Shown here one piece after another: positions 1 through 8,007 of a stretch of 54,031 bases of DNA. The notes under the pieces are model-generated. The model was given only the letters and a program-made list of their open reading frames with translations. It ran no database searches and was not told the origin of the DNA. The stretch is taken from NCBI GenBank assembly GCA_030608005.1, contig JAUWIX010000005.1, forward strand, positions 1-54,031. The letters are read 5' to 3'. The first letter of the stretch is position 1. Every line of letters begins with the position of its first letter. The stretch comes from Dehalococcoidia bacterium (GTDB lineage: Bacteria > Chloroflexota > Dehalococcoidia > Dehalococcoidales > BS750m-G39). Made by a program: the position numbers and the translations under genes.

Positions 1-445
1 CTATCTTTTTCATCTGCTCCTCTGGTATCTCCTCCCCACCAGCAGCTACGGGGTGAGCAGCGCCAATAGTAGTGCCTGGCGTCATGGCTGCGATATGAGC
101 CGATAAAGTAATAAAGGTTCCAGCTGAGGCAGCCCAAGCGCCTTTGGGAGAAACATAAACAACAACGGGGACATCAGCATTCATAATCCTCTGGACTATC
201 TCCTCCGTTGAATCTAGTAGCCCTCCAGGCGTATCTAACTCAATAATGCAGACAGTGGCATTCTCATCTTCAGCCTGGCTAATGCCCCGGTCAATATAAT
301 CAGCAACTACAGGGACAATGGTGCCCTCAACATGCAAGATTTGGATTGACTGGGTATTAGCACTGACTGTAGCTGCTAATAAAACTCCAGCCACTAAAGC
401 TATAAAGAAAGCGAGGCGGAAAGCTTTGAACACCCTTTTAATCAT
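1..445 (-). CDS. NfeD-type membrane serine protease (ClpP class), partial
   Basis: Translated by hand from an ATG at 445; only the first 148 codons lie in the window and the C-terminal part is missing. Residues 8-29 form a signal or anchor helix. DTPGG at 71-75 and the nucleophile motif AASAG at 105-109 (candidate catalytic Ser107) are hallmarks of the 1510-N/NfeD protease family, which in studied archaea and bacteria cleaves membrane-associated hydrophobic peptides such as stomatin tails. A Shine-Dalgarno-like GAAGGT precedes the ATG. In full-length relatives membrane helices and an OB-fold NfeD domain follow; whether they are present here cannot be seen. Family assignment is firm, substrate unknown. 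Confidence 0.88.
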   Translation of the reverse strand, partial: MIKRVFKAFRLAFFIALVAGVLLAATVSANTQSIQILHVEGTIVPVVADYIDRGISQAEDENATVCIIELDTPGGLLDSTEEIVQRIMNADVPVVVYVSPKGAWAASAGTFITLSAHIAAMTPGTTIGAAHPVAAGGEEIPEEQMKKI

Positions 446-502
446 GTTACCTTCATTAATGGTAGAACGTGCATAATTTTTGACATACCTAAGCCTTATT
501 AA

Positions 503-524
503 AAGGTCTAATTAAGGTCTAATT
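503..524. repeat. Tandem 11-bp direct repeat, possible operator
   Basis: AAGGTCTAATT occurs twice head to tail (503-513 and 514-524) in the AT-rich region upstream of the NfeD-type gene. The 11-bp period is about one helical turn, as for two protein monomers side by side on one DNA face. A regulatory role is inferred from spacing and position only. Confidence 0.35.
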
Positions 525-567
525 ATTGTATATTGATTACAACCATAATTGCAAATGAAACTATTGG

Positions 568-751
568 TAACCCTATCCCTCTTTATTCCCCTCCCCCTTA
601 ATAAGGGGAATGGGGATGTAATAGATATTTAGAGAAAGAATGAAGGGGCGAAGCTCCTTCATAAACACTCTTTTCCCCTCATACTAAGAATACATCTCCC
701 TATAATGGAGAGGGGGATTAAGAATGGAGAGGGGGATTAAGGGGGAGAGGT
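568..751. repeat. GC-rich palindromic intergenic repeat, copy 1
   Basis: Contains the family's ACCCTATCCC-type end, a CCCCT/AGGGG hairpin around 590-610, the GAAGGGGC..GCTCCTTC hairpin at 642-660, and an internal tandem duplication of a 19-base unit (704-722 and 723-741, both starting AATGGAGAGG). The same building blocks recur in other gaps of the window. Confidence 0.75.
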
Positions 752-776
752 TTATATAATTATAAAATGCTTATAG

Positions 777-806
777 TTGAATAGCCAGGCGGAGTAGTGT
801 TAAAAT
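777..806 (+). promoter_or_regulatory. Candidate promoter of the his operon
   Basis: TTGAAT at 777-782 and TAAAAT at 801-806, 18 bases apart, match sigma70-type -35 and -10 boxes. The predicted start near 813 is about 20 bases before the hisZ ATG, which has an AAAGG ribosome binding site at 822-826. Not experimentally supported. Confidence 0.45.
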
Positions 807-833
807 TTACCAACTATTGATAAAAGGTATGAT

Positions 834-2066
834 ATGAGAATTCAAAGGTGCAAAGGAACTCGAGACCTATCTCCAGAGGAAATGGCGGGCTTTCGCCTCA
901 TTGAGGGCGCATTTAGAGACTGCTGCCTCAAGTGGGGATATAAGGAGGTCAGGACACCAACCCTTGAGTATCTCCATCTATTCACCTCAACCGGGACACT
1001 CACTCCAGGCATGTTAGGCAAGGTATATTCCTTCCTTGACTGGGATGGGTGGAGTGGAGAAAGGGTAGTGTTGAGACCTGATGGCACAATCCCTGTTGCC
1101 AGGCTTTACATTGATACTATGGAAAAGGAAGAGCTGGCTAAGCTCTTTTATGTAGCCAATGTCTTTATCTTTGAGGAAACGGGGAAGAAGACGAGAGAAA
1201 GATGGCAATGTGGGGCTGAACTTATAGGAGCGGGGGCACCCTTGGCTGATGTAGAATTGGTAATGCTGGCTCTGGAGGTTTTGAAAAGGCTAAGGCTTGA
1301 AGGTATTGAACTGAGGCTATCGCATGCTGGAGTAATAAGGGCATTGCTGGCGAAGCTGGAGCTAACTCCTGAGGAGCAGACCAGGACATTTGACCTGATT
1401 TTAGACGGGGATGTAGAAGCGCTGGCTAAAGTAAAGCTTGAGAGACCTGAATTAGGGAGGACTTTGCCTCCTTTGCTTGACCTGAAGGGGAAATCATCCG
1501 GGTTTCTAAAAAACTTGAAGGCTCTATTTGCCCAGGATTTGCCTGAGCTCGAGCCCTCCCTTGATGATTTTATAAATATTGCTGAGCTTCTTGAGGCTGT
1601 TGGCTGTGATTACCAGATTGACATAGCTTCAGGGAGGGGCTTTGAATACTATACCGGTGTGATTTTCCAGCTTTTCAAGGACGAGGAGAAGATAGGTGGT
1701 GGTGGGAGATATGATGCCCTTATTCCGTTAATAGGTGGCAAGGATATCTCTGCCTCCGGTTTTGCCCTTTACCTTGACCGCCTGATGAACCTGGTGAAGC
1801 CAAAAGCTTTGGCTAAACCCCCATCCCAAAGAATCTTAATCAGGGCTGAGCCAGAAGCGGTAAAAGAGGGCTTCAGCACTGCCGATTACCTCCGTGAAGC
1901 CGGGTATATGGCTGAATTCTATCTCGGCGCTCAGCAACAGGCTGATTTTGAGTGGACGCTTGATATTCAAAGTAAAGCACCCCGATTTATTTTAACTGAC
2001 CAAGTTGACCAAAGAAGGTTTGAGGCACAAACTACCAATGAGATTTTAGCATTACTAAGCCGCTGA
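834..2066 (+). CDS. hisZ: ATP phosphoribosyltransferase regulatory subunit HisZ
   Basis: 410 residues, a class II histidyl-tRNA synthetase paralogue. HisRS-like motifs are visible: LRPDGTIPVARLY (80-92, motif 2), FEETGKKTRERWQCG (113-127), GRGFEYYTG (about 268-276) and GGGGRYDAL. HisZ is the regulatory, histidine-sensing partner of short-form HisG and lacks aminoacylation activity. The hisG gene lies 127 bases downstream, which argues for HisZ rather than a true HisRS, although the protein keeps a C-terminal tail resembling part of the anticodon-binding domain and is longer than minimal HisZ proteins. A true HisRS misplaced in the operon is the alternative. ATG start with an AAAGG site 7 bases upstream. 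Confidence 0.82.
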   Translation: MRIQRCKGTRDLSPEEMAGFRLIEGAFRDCCLKWGYKEVRTPTLEYLHLFTSTGTLTPGMLGKVYSFLDWDGWSGERVVLRPDGTIPVARLYIDTMEKEELAKLFYVANVFIFEETGKKTRERWQCGAELIGAGAPLADVELVMLALEVLKRLRLEGIELRLSHAGVIRALLAKLELTPEEQTRTFDLILDGDVEALAKVKLERPELGRTLPPLLDLKGKSSGFLKNLKALFAQDLPELEPSLDDFINIAELLEAVGCDYQIDIASGRGFEYYTGVIFQLFKDEEKIGGGGRYDALIPLIGGKDISASGFALYLDRLMNLVKPKALAKPPSQRILIRAEPEAVKEGFSTADYLREAGYMAEFYLGAQQQADFEWTLDIQSKAPRFILTDQVDQRRFEAQTTNEILALLSR

Positions 2067-2092
2067 AGAAATGAAGAAACATTTTCCAAGTA

Positions 2093-2172
2093 GTTTGAAG
2101 GGGCTTAGCCCTTTCAAAACCTATACCTCCCCCTCTCCTTTGAAGGAGAGGGGGATACAGGGGGTGAGGTAG
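2093..2172. repeat. Palindromic intergenic repeat, copy 2
   Basis: Two hairpins: TTTGAAGGGGC/GCCCTTTCAAA around 2094-2118 and CCCCCTCTCCTT/AGGAGAGGGGG at 2129-2154. The element ends in GGGGGTGAGGTAGATA, directly against the start of hisG, so the repeat supplies the hisG ribosome-binding region. Confidence 0.8.
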
Positions 2173-2193
2173 ATAAACAATTTAAAGATAGCC

Positions 2194-3591
2194 TTGCCTA
2201 AGGGTCGCCTTCTAACTGAAACATCTGCCCTGCTTCAAAGAGCGGGCTGGGGACTTACCGGCTACCGTGAAAGGGCACACTTTTACCGGATTAAATCCGG
2301 AGGTTTTCCCAACCTCTCAGCCAAGGTGTTCCATGAGAGGGACATCCCTATTCAGGTGGCAATAGGCAACTACGACCTGGGCATTTGTGGCTCAGATTGG
2401 ATTGAAGAGCTTTTGGCTAAATACCCCAGTAGTGCCTTACTGAAGGTGAGGAATCTGGGATACGGAGGGAATGCCCTGTATATAACTGCCAGCCCCTTTG
2501 GGGGAGCATCCACAGTAGAGGAAGTGAAAGCCAAGCCGGGCATTATACGCATTGCCAGCGAGTACCCCAATCTGGCTGAGTCCTTTGCCCTGAACCTTCG
2601 GTTGAGGCAGTTTAGCGTCTTTCCCCTGTGGGGAGCGGCTGAGGTTTACCCACCGGAAAGTGCTGATTTGGCACTGGTCTCTGGCACCACAGAGGAGCTT
2701 CTCCATTACGGGCTAGTGCCTGTAAGCAAAGTTCTTGATGTCAGCGCCTTTTTAATAGCCAATAGGAATAGCTGGGAATCCAAAGACATGGGCGAGGTGG
2801 TAGCCTCTATTTGCGATAAGGTGATGGCTCAAGAGCAGCATTCTTCTCCAGATACAGCAACAAAGCCAGAAATTGCTGGTCAATACCTTTGTGGAGAGGC
2901 AGCTAAGGATATAGTTCGGTTTGCCTTACCCGATGGGCATCAGCAACTGCCTACTTTCCGTCTGCTAACTAAAGCCGGCATTCACATCAATGATTACCCA
3001 TCAGCAGTGGGAAATCGCCGACCAACCACCAACCTATCTGGTGTCACCATTAAGGTAATTAGACCTCAGGATATGCCGTTACAAGTAGCTAATGGAAATT
3101 TCGACCTGGCTATTACCGGCAGAGACTGGCTTATGGAGCATCTTTATCAGTTTCCCTCCAGCCCCGTGAGGGAGCTGCTCGACCTGAAGTTGGGTAGGGT
3201 TAAAATAGTGGCTGTAGTGAGCAAGGATTTATCTGCAGCCGATGTCCGCAGCTTGAGACAGCTTAATGCTGAGCGAGCGGTGCCACTTAGAGTAGCTTCA
3301 GAGTATGTAAATATTGCTGATAAGTATGCTAGGGATAATCACCTCGGCTTGTATCGAGTGGTTCCTACCTGGGGAGCTAGTGAAGCCTTTCTGCCCGAGG
3401 ACGCCGACTTGCTGATTGAGAATACCCAGACAGGGCGAACCTTAGCCAGACATAACCTCAGGATTATTGACACCCTTTTCCAATCAACAGCCTGCCTCAT
3501 TGGTAATACCAACCGAGTTTCAACTTCTATTAAGCAGGAAGGGATAAAGTCTATCATTGAAATCCTGCGAATGGCAGTGGAGGAAATCTAG
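2194..3591 (+). CDS. hisG: ATP phosphoribosyltransferase, tandem-duplicated HisG
   Basis: Catalyses the first step of histidine synthesis, joining ATP and PRPP. The 465-residue frame holds two complete short-form HisG domains (about 1-212 and 241-465) joined by a linker of about 28 residues; normal short HisG is about 200-220. Matching pairs include DLGICGSDWIEELL with DLAITGRDWLMEHL, RIASEYPNLAES with RVASEYVNIADK, and PLWGAAEVYPPESADL with PTWGASEAFLPEDADL. The C-terminal copy keeps a PRPP-loop-like LIENTQTGRTL (about 407-417); the N-terminal copy has a shortened LVSGTTEEL. The family start LKIALPKGRL implies translation begins upstream of TTG 2194, but the in-frame codons back to the stop at 2170 include only TTA 2182 or ATA 2173/2188, so the start is uncertain. 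Confidence 0.9.
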   Translation: MPKGRLLTETSALLQRAGWGLTGYRERAHFYRIKSGGFPNLSAKVFHERDIPIQVAIGNYDLGICGSDWIEELLAKYPSSALLKVRNLGYGGNALYITASPFGGASTVEEVKAKPGIIRIASEYPNLAESFALNLRLRQFSVFPLWGAAEVYPPESADLALVSGTTEELLHYGLVPVSKVLDVSAFLIANRNSWESKDMGEVVASICDKVMAQEQHSSPDTATKPEIAGQYLCGEAAKDIVRFALPDGHQQLPTFRLLTKAGIHINDYPSAVGNRRPTTNLSGVTIKVIRPQDMPLQVANGNFDLAITGRDWLMEHLYQFPSSPVRELLDLKLGRVKIVAVVSKDLSAADVRSLRQLNAERAVPLRVASEYVNIADKYARDNHLGLYRVVPTWGASEAFLPEDADLLIENTQTGRTLARHNLRIIDTLFQSTACLIGNTNRVSTSIKQEGIKSIIEILRMAVEEI

Positions 3592-3592
3592 A

Positions 3593-4918
3593 TTGAGAAT
3601 TATTGAAGGTTTTCAGCCAGCAAAATCTGTATTATCACGGCAACCGGGAGCTGAGTTCCCCCCGGCCTCACCAGCACTAAGGCAAAGAATGAAAGAGATA
3701 TTTGGTACGGAAATCAACCCAGAGCAAGCAGTCGGGCAAATAATCAACGAGGTGCGTAGTAGAGGGGACGCCGCTCTCTTTGATTATACCTTGAAGATTG
3801 ACGGGGCGAAGCTCGCCTCACTGGAGGTGAGTAAAAAGCAGATAGCCAGTGCCTACCAGGAGGTGGATGAGGAGCTTGTGTTAGCCCTCCAACTGGCAGC
3901 AGAGCGGATATGCTCCTTTCACCTTGAACAAAAACGCAGTATTTGGAGCAGCGCCGCTAAACCGGGCTCAGGTCAGCTAATACGCTCGCTGGAACGTATC
4001 GGCGCCTATGCTCCCGGCGGCACCGCCTGTTATCCATCTACAGTGTTGATGACCGCTATTCCAGCTAGGGTTGCCGGGGTCAAAGAGGTTATTCTGGTTA
4101 CGCCACCAAAATCCAACGGGGCAGTCCCCCCACCCACATTAGTAGCCGCCGATATTGCCCAGGTTGACCGTGTTTTCTCTATTGGTGGTGCTCAGGCAAT
4201 CGCTGCCCTTGCCTTTGGCACTGAGTCCGTTCCTAAAGTGGACAAGATTTGCGGTCCGGGCAATATCTTCGTAGTTCTGGCTAAGAAGCTGGTATATGGA
4301 ATAGTTGACCTTGATGGACTTCAGGGACCTAGTGAGGTATTAATCATAGCTGATGAAACAGCTAACCCCCAATATTGTGCTGCTGACCTTTTAGCCCAAG
4401 CTGAGCACGACCCCTTAGCCTCAGCTATCCTGATAACTCCCTCAAGCTGGTTAGCTGACGAAGTCAATCAGGAAGTAGAGCAACAATTAAAGGGCTTGGA
4501 ACGCCAAGCCATAGCTGCTGAATCTTTGCAAAACAGGGGGATGATAGCGGTAGTTGCTGATATAGATGAGGCTATAGAATTAGCCAACCTTTATGCTCCT
4601 GAGCACCTCTGTCTGATGATAAGGAAAGCCGATGCCTATATAGACCAGATATCTAATGCCGGATGTATATTCATCGGTGGCAACTCAACGGTGGTCTTAG
4701 GCGATTATGTGCTTGGACCGAGCCATGTTTTACCTACTGGGGCTACTGCCCGATTCAGCTCACCGCTCAATATACTTGATTTTATTAAGCTTATCAGCCT
4801 AGTTAATGTGGATGAGGCTAGTTTACCGCAACTAGGTCGAGCAGCATCAATCATCGCTAGAGCTGAAGGGCTAGAGGCTCATGCCAGGGCAGTGGAAAGG
4901 CGACTTAAGGCAAAGTAA
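3593..4918 (+). CDS. hisD: Histidinol dehydrogenase
   Basis: About 441 residues from TTG 3593, which follows the hisG stop by one base and has GGAGG at 3579-3584; a longer frame from 3557 would overlap hisG and adds residues unlike the family. Oxidises L-histidinol to L-histidine using NAD+ and zinc. Family motifs are KICGPGNIFV, VDLDGLQGPSEVL, LLAQAEHDP (zinc-ligand Gln and His), GDYVLGPSHVLPTG (zinc-ligand Asp and catalytic His region) and a C-terminal LEAHARAVE (His ligand). Full length and intact. Confidence 0.96.
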   Translation: MRIIEGFQPAKSVLSRQPGAEFPPASPALRQRMKEIFGTEINPEQAVGQIINEVRSRGDAALFDYTLKIDGAKLASLEVSKKQIASAYQEVDEELVLALQLAAERICSFHLEQKRSIWSSAAKPGSGQLIRSLERIGAYAPGGTACYPSTVLMTAIPARVAGVKEVILVTPPKSNGAVPPPTLVAADIAQVDRVFSIGGAQAIAALAFGTESVPKVDKICGPGNIFVVLAKKLVYGIVDLDGLQGPSEVLIIADETANPQYCAADLLAQAEHDPLASAILITPSSWLADEVNQEVEQQLKGLERQAIAAESLQNRGMIAVVADIDEAIELANLYAPEHLCLMIRKADAYIDQISNAGCIFIGGNSTVVLGDYVLGPSHVLPTGATARFSSPLNILDFIKLISLVNVDEASLPQLGRAASIIARAEGLEAHARAVERRLKAK

Positions 4919-4927
4919 CCATCCCCA

Positions 4928-4955
4928 TTGATAATCCATAAATTTATGCTAAAAT
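4928..4955 (+). promoter_or_regulatory. Candidate internal promoter before hisC
   Basis: TTGATA (4928-4933), 16 bases, then TAAAAT (4950-4955) in the AT-rich hisD-hisC gap. A strong AAAGGAGGT site at 4978-4986 precedes the hisC ATG. It could allow extra transcription of hisC-hisB. Confidence 0.4.
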
Positions 4956-4995
4956 ATACTAATATCTAATTCAACCTAAAGGAGGTATTTTACTA

Positions 4996-6114
4996 ATGAC
5001 TTCCACTCATTCGCCTACAGGGATAGAGAGATTCATTAAGCCTCATCTGACTATTTTCACTGGTTATGCCCCACCTAAGCCGGCAACGACCGAAAAGGGC
5101 AAAACTGGAGCCCCTGTGCGTCCTATGATTAAGCTGAATGCCAATGAGAATCCCTATGGCTGTTCACCAAGAGTGCTGCAGGCCTTGGCTGCCTGCGACT
5201 CTTTGAATCGCTATCCCGACGCCAACCAAACTGAACTTCGCCACTACCTAGAGGAATATACCGGAGTTGGTGCTGAACATATTGTAGCTACCTGCGGTGG
5301 TGGCGAGGTAATAGACCTCATTTTGGAACTATTTGTTAATCCTGGTGATGAAGTGATAAATTGTGAACCCACCTTTGATTACTTCCGTTTCAAAGCACAA
5401 GTATGCGGTAACATTTCTAAAGAGGTACTCAGAGATAAAAATTTTGCTATTAGTGTAAATGCAGTAAAAGCAGCCATAAGTGAACGAACCAAACTGATAA
5501 TTATAAATACCCCTAATAACCCCACGGGAAACACAACCCCGCAAAAGGATATACTAGAGCTGGTGGATACCGGGCTGCCGGTATTAGTGGATGAGGCTTA
5601 CTATGAATTCTGCGGAGAAACGGTTGCTCCACTGGTTAGCCAGTATGAAAACTTGATGGTGTTAAGAACCTTCAGTAAATGGGCAGGACTGGCTGGTATG
5701 AGAATTGGCTATGGCATCTTCCCATCCATAATCGCTGATTACTTATTGAAAATTAAAGCCCCCTTTAACACAAGTGCTGCCGCCTTGATTGCTGTCCGAG
5801 AGTCCGTAGCCGACCGTGATTACTTGATGGACAAGGTAAAAACTATGATTGCCGAGAGAGAAAGGTTATTTGGCGAGCTAAGCCAGCTGAAATTCATAAA
5901 GCCTTGGCCATCAAAGGCTAACTATATTTTGTGCTCAGTTCCAAGTGGTAGTGCCGGCAAAATCCAGCAAGAACTGGAAGAGAGGGGAATACTTATTCGG
6001 ATATATTATACCCAACTGTTGAGGGATTACATCCGCACTAGCCTGGGCAAACCGGAGGAGAATGATGCCCTAATCAAGGCACTAAAAGAAATAGGGGAGG
6101 AAATTGTTTGTTAA
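4996..6114 (+). CDS. hisC: Histidinol-phosphate aminotransferase
   Basis: 372 residues, fold type I PLP aminotransferase converting imidazole-acetol phosphate and glutamate to histidinol phosphate. Visible features: NANENPYGCSP near the N terminus, NRYPDANQTELR, NTPNNPTGN (PLP-contact Asn), VDEAYYEF, and TFSKWAGLAGMRIGYG carrying the PLP lysine. The ATG has an excellent GGAGG at 4981-4985. The N terminus carries about 45 residues before the conserved core with a proline/lysine-rich stretch. Relatives can act on other aromatic substrates, but operon context favours HisC. Confidence 0.94.
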   Translation: MTSTHSPTGIERFIKPHLTIFTGYAPPKPATTEKGKTGAPVRPMIKLNANENPYGCSPRVLQALAACDSLNRYPDANQTELRHYLEEYTGVGAEHIVATCGGGEVIDLILELFVNPGDEVINCEPTFDYFRFKAQVCGNISKEVLRDKNFAISVNAVKAAISERTKLIIINTPNNPTGNTTPQKDILELVDTGLPVLVDEAYYEFCGETVAPLVSQYENLMVLRTFSKWAGLAGMRIGYGIFPSIIADYLLKIKAPFNTSAAALIAVRESVADRDYLMDKVKTMIAERERLFGELSQLKFIKPWPSKANYILCSVPSGSAGKIQQELEERGILIRIYYTQLLRDYIRTSLGKPEENDALIKALKEIGEEIVC

Positions 6115-6240
6115 CCTCACCCCCTAAATCCTCCTCTCCTTTGAAAGGAGAGGAGGAAGAGATTTTAGAGAGGGGCGAAGCCCCTCTCTTACCTACACTC
6201 CCCCTTCCCTTAATAAGGGAAGGGGGTCAGGGGGATAGGT
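6113..6240. repeat. Palindromic intergenic repeat, copy 3
   Basis: Begins with AACCTCACCCCCTAAATCC and holds three stacked hairpins: CCTCCTCTCCTTT/AAAGGAGAGGAGG, AGAGGGGC/GCCCCTCT and CCCCCTTCCCTT/AAGGGAAGGGGG, ending GGGGGATAGGTT. Outer ends are partly complementary, so the whole unit could fold as one cruciform. Sits between hisC and the small ORF before hisB. Confidence 0.8.
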
Positions 6241-6303
6241 TCCTAAATAATTTCTACAAGAATTAGGAAAGGAAATGTGTTAAACTAGAGATAAGGGGAG
6301 GTT

Positions 6304-6468
6304 TTGGAGCAAGAAACTGAACTATCGCACAATCAAGAGGTCATCATTAGGGTTGAGTCTGACATTGCTGAAGACATCATTCTGGAATTGCTTTCACTTA
6401 TACGGAGGTTAGGGCTGGAACCCAAGAGGAGAAGCTTGATGAGAATAGAAAAGGTGGAGAAACTATAA
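6304..6468 (+). CDS. Small 54-residue protein coupled to hisB
   Basis: Read by hand: TTG at 6304 preceded by AGGGGAGG (about 6294-6301), stop TAA 6466-6468 overlapping the hisB ATG (TAATG). The product begins [17 protein letters not shown] and ends [13 protein letters not shown]; the middle ([19 protein letters not shown]) alternates like a strand-helix unit. Good ribosome binding site plus translational coupling suggest it is expressed with hisB. The family was not recognised. A small regulatory or ACT-like fragment is conceivable but not shown. It may instead be a leader that couples translation across the repeat. Confidence 0.6.
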   Translation: MEQETELSHNQEVIIRVESDIAEDIILELLSLIRRLGLEPKRRSLMRIEKVEKL

Positions 6469-7058
6469 TGGGGGAAAGAATAGCTACTATCAAGCGAGAG
6501 ACCAAAGAAACCAACATCAGCTTGGAGCTGGATATAGATGGTAGTGGCAAATGGGAGATTAAAACTGGCATCCAAATGTTTGACCATCTGCTGGCTCAGC
6601 TGGCTCAGCATGGAAGGTTTGACCTCAAGATTTCAGCCACCGGAGACGACCAGCATCATGTAGTAGAGGATGTTGCCCTTTGTTTGGGTAGAGCCTTGGG
6701 TAAAGCTTTAGGAGAAAAACGGGGCATTATCAGAATGGGCGATGTTTTCGTGCCTATGGATGATGCTCTAGCTATGGTAGCGGTGGACATCAGTGGCAGG
6801 GGATATACGGTATTGGAGCTACCATTCTCTGATAACGATATGGCTGGATTTGCCACTGACCTTATCCGCCATTTCCTTGAGTCCTTCGCCATTGAAGCCA
6901 GGCTCAATCTCCATGCCAAGATTCTATACGGCATCAATGACCATCATAAAGCGGAAGCCCTGTTTAAAGCCTTGGGTAGAGCCTTAGATACAGCTACCGG
7001 AATTGACCAGCGGATTGCAGGCGAACTGCCCAGCACTAAGGAACTATTAGAGAGCTAA
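6468..7058 (+). CDS. hisB: Imidazoleglycerol-phosphate dehydratase
   Basis: 196 residues, monofunctional IGPD type (no N-terminal phosphatase). Dehydrates imidazoleglycerol phosphate to imidazole-acetol phosphate at a di-manganese centre. Diagnostic metal-binding stretches are [35 protein letters not shown] and the mirrored [17 protein letters not shown], with PMDDALA and VDISGRGY between. Start overlaps the preceding small ORF. hisA, hisF, hisH, hisI/E and a histidinol phosphatase are not in this window. Confidence 0.96.
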   Translation: MGERIATIKRETKETNISLELDIDGSGKWEIKTGIQMFDHLLAQLAQHGRFDLKISATGDDQHHVVEDVALCLGRALGKALGEKRGIIRMGDVFVPMDDALAMVAVDISGRGYTVLELPFSDNDMAGFATDLIRHFLESFAIEARLNLHAKILYGINDHHKAEALFKALGRALDTATGIDQRIAGELPSTKELLES

Positions 7059-7089
7059 ACAGGTGGTAAAGAAAGCCAACTCCAAAATC

Positions 7090-8007
7090 TTAGCTTAGTT
7101 TCCTGCCTGTCAGCTTTTCATAAGCTTGCTCATACCTTTTGGTGGTAGCTTCAATAACCTCCGGGGGTAGCATGGGGGCGGGGGGCTCTTTATTCCACCC
7201 TGACTCAGTGAGCCAGTCGCGGACTGGCTGCTTATCATAGCTGGGCTGTGACTGCCCAACTTTATATAGCTCGGCATCCCATATCCGGGACGAGTCTGGA
7301 GTCAGTAGCTCGTCAATGAGGATTAGCCTATCATCGTCCAGCCCAAATTCCATCTTGGTATCAGCAATGATGATACCTTTAGCGATAGCATACCCTCGGG
7401 CATAATTATAGATGGCTAGGCTTTTCTCTTCTATCTCCTCAGCTAGAACCTTACCCACCAGCCTCTTCACCTCATCCATAGATAGTGGCTGGTCATGCCC
7501 GCTTTCTGCCTTGGTAGTAGGAGTAAATAACGGTTGGGGTAATTTCTGACTTTGTTTCAGTCCTTTAGCTAAAGGCAGCCCGGAGACAGTGCCATATTGC
7601 TGGTATTCAGCCCACGCCGACCCAGAAAGGTAGCCACGCACTACACATTCAATTGGGATACGCCTGACCTTTTTAACCATCATAGACCGTCCAGCGAGGT
7701 AAGCGGGATAGGCGAAACGGCTCCCAGCAGGAAGATAAGTATCCAGGCAGCTAACATTATCCACTGCTTCCACTAGATGGTTGGGCACCAAATCCGTGGT
7801 CTGGTTGAACCAGAAAGCAGACAGCTGGTTAAGCACCCAACCTTTGCTGGGAATGCCACAGGGTAGGACAACATCAAAGGCTGAGATTCGGTCGGTGGCG
7901 ATAATGAGCAGCAGGTTGCCCAGGTCATAGGTATCACGCACCTTGCCCCGAAAAAACAATGGCAGAGGCAAGTCTGTATTCAACAAAACTGATGGGCTAA
8001 TACTCAT
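7090..8007 (-). CDS. purC: SAICAR synthase
   Basis: Phosphoribosylaminoimidazole-succinocarboxamide synthase, 305 residues: joins CAIR with aspartate using ATP in purine synthesis. Conserved features: GKVRDTYDLG near the N terminus, ATDRISAFDVVL, ECVVRGYLSGSAW, TKAESGHDQPLS, IADTKMEFG and LIDELLTPDSSRIW. The yeast-like length (about 300, versus about 240 in E. coli) is common in this lineage. Its ATG overlaps the purB stop by one base (TAATG), so the two are translationally coupled. Last gene of the minus-strand operon; converges on hisB 31 bases away with no clear terminator. Confidence 0.96.
   Translation of the reverse strand: MSISPSVLLNTDLPLPLFFRGKVRDTYDLGNLLLIIATDRISAFDVVLPCGIPSKGWVLNQLSAFWFNQTTDLVPNHLVEAVDNVSCLDTYLPAGSRFAYPAYLAGRSMMVKKVRRIPIECVVRGYLSGSAWAEYQQYGTVSGLPLAKGLKQSQKLPQPLFTPTTKAESGHDQPLSMDEVKRLVGKVLAEEIEEKSLAIYNYARGYAIAKGIIIADTKMEFGLDDDRLILIDELLTPDSSRIWDAELYKVGQSQPSYDKQPVRDWLTESGWNKEPPAPMLPPEVIEATTKRYEQAYEKLTGRKLS

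Larger units (their letters stand above)
446..833. other. Intergenic region between divergent NfeD-type gene and hisZ
   Basis: 388 bases without a convincing gene. It holds the 11-bp tandem repeat near the minus-strand gene, a palindromic repeat element in the middle (568-751) and a promoter-like sequence before hisZ. No RNA gene was recognised. Confidence 0.6.

Noticed and set aside
3557-3592. hisD start at 3557
   Set aside because: This would overlap hisG and add residues absent from the family; TTG 3593 has a well-placed ribosome binding site.
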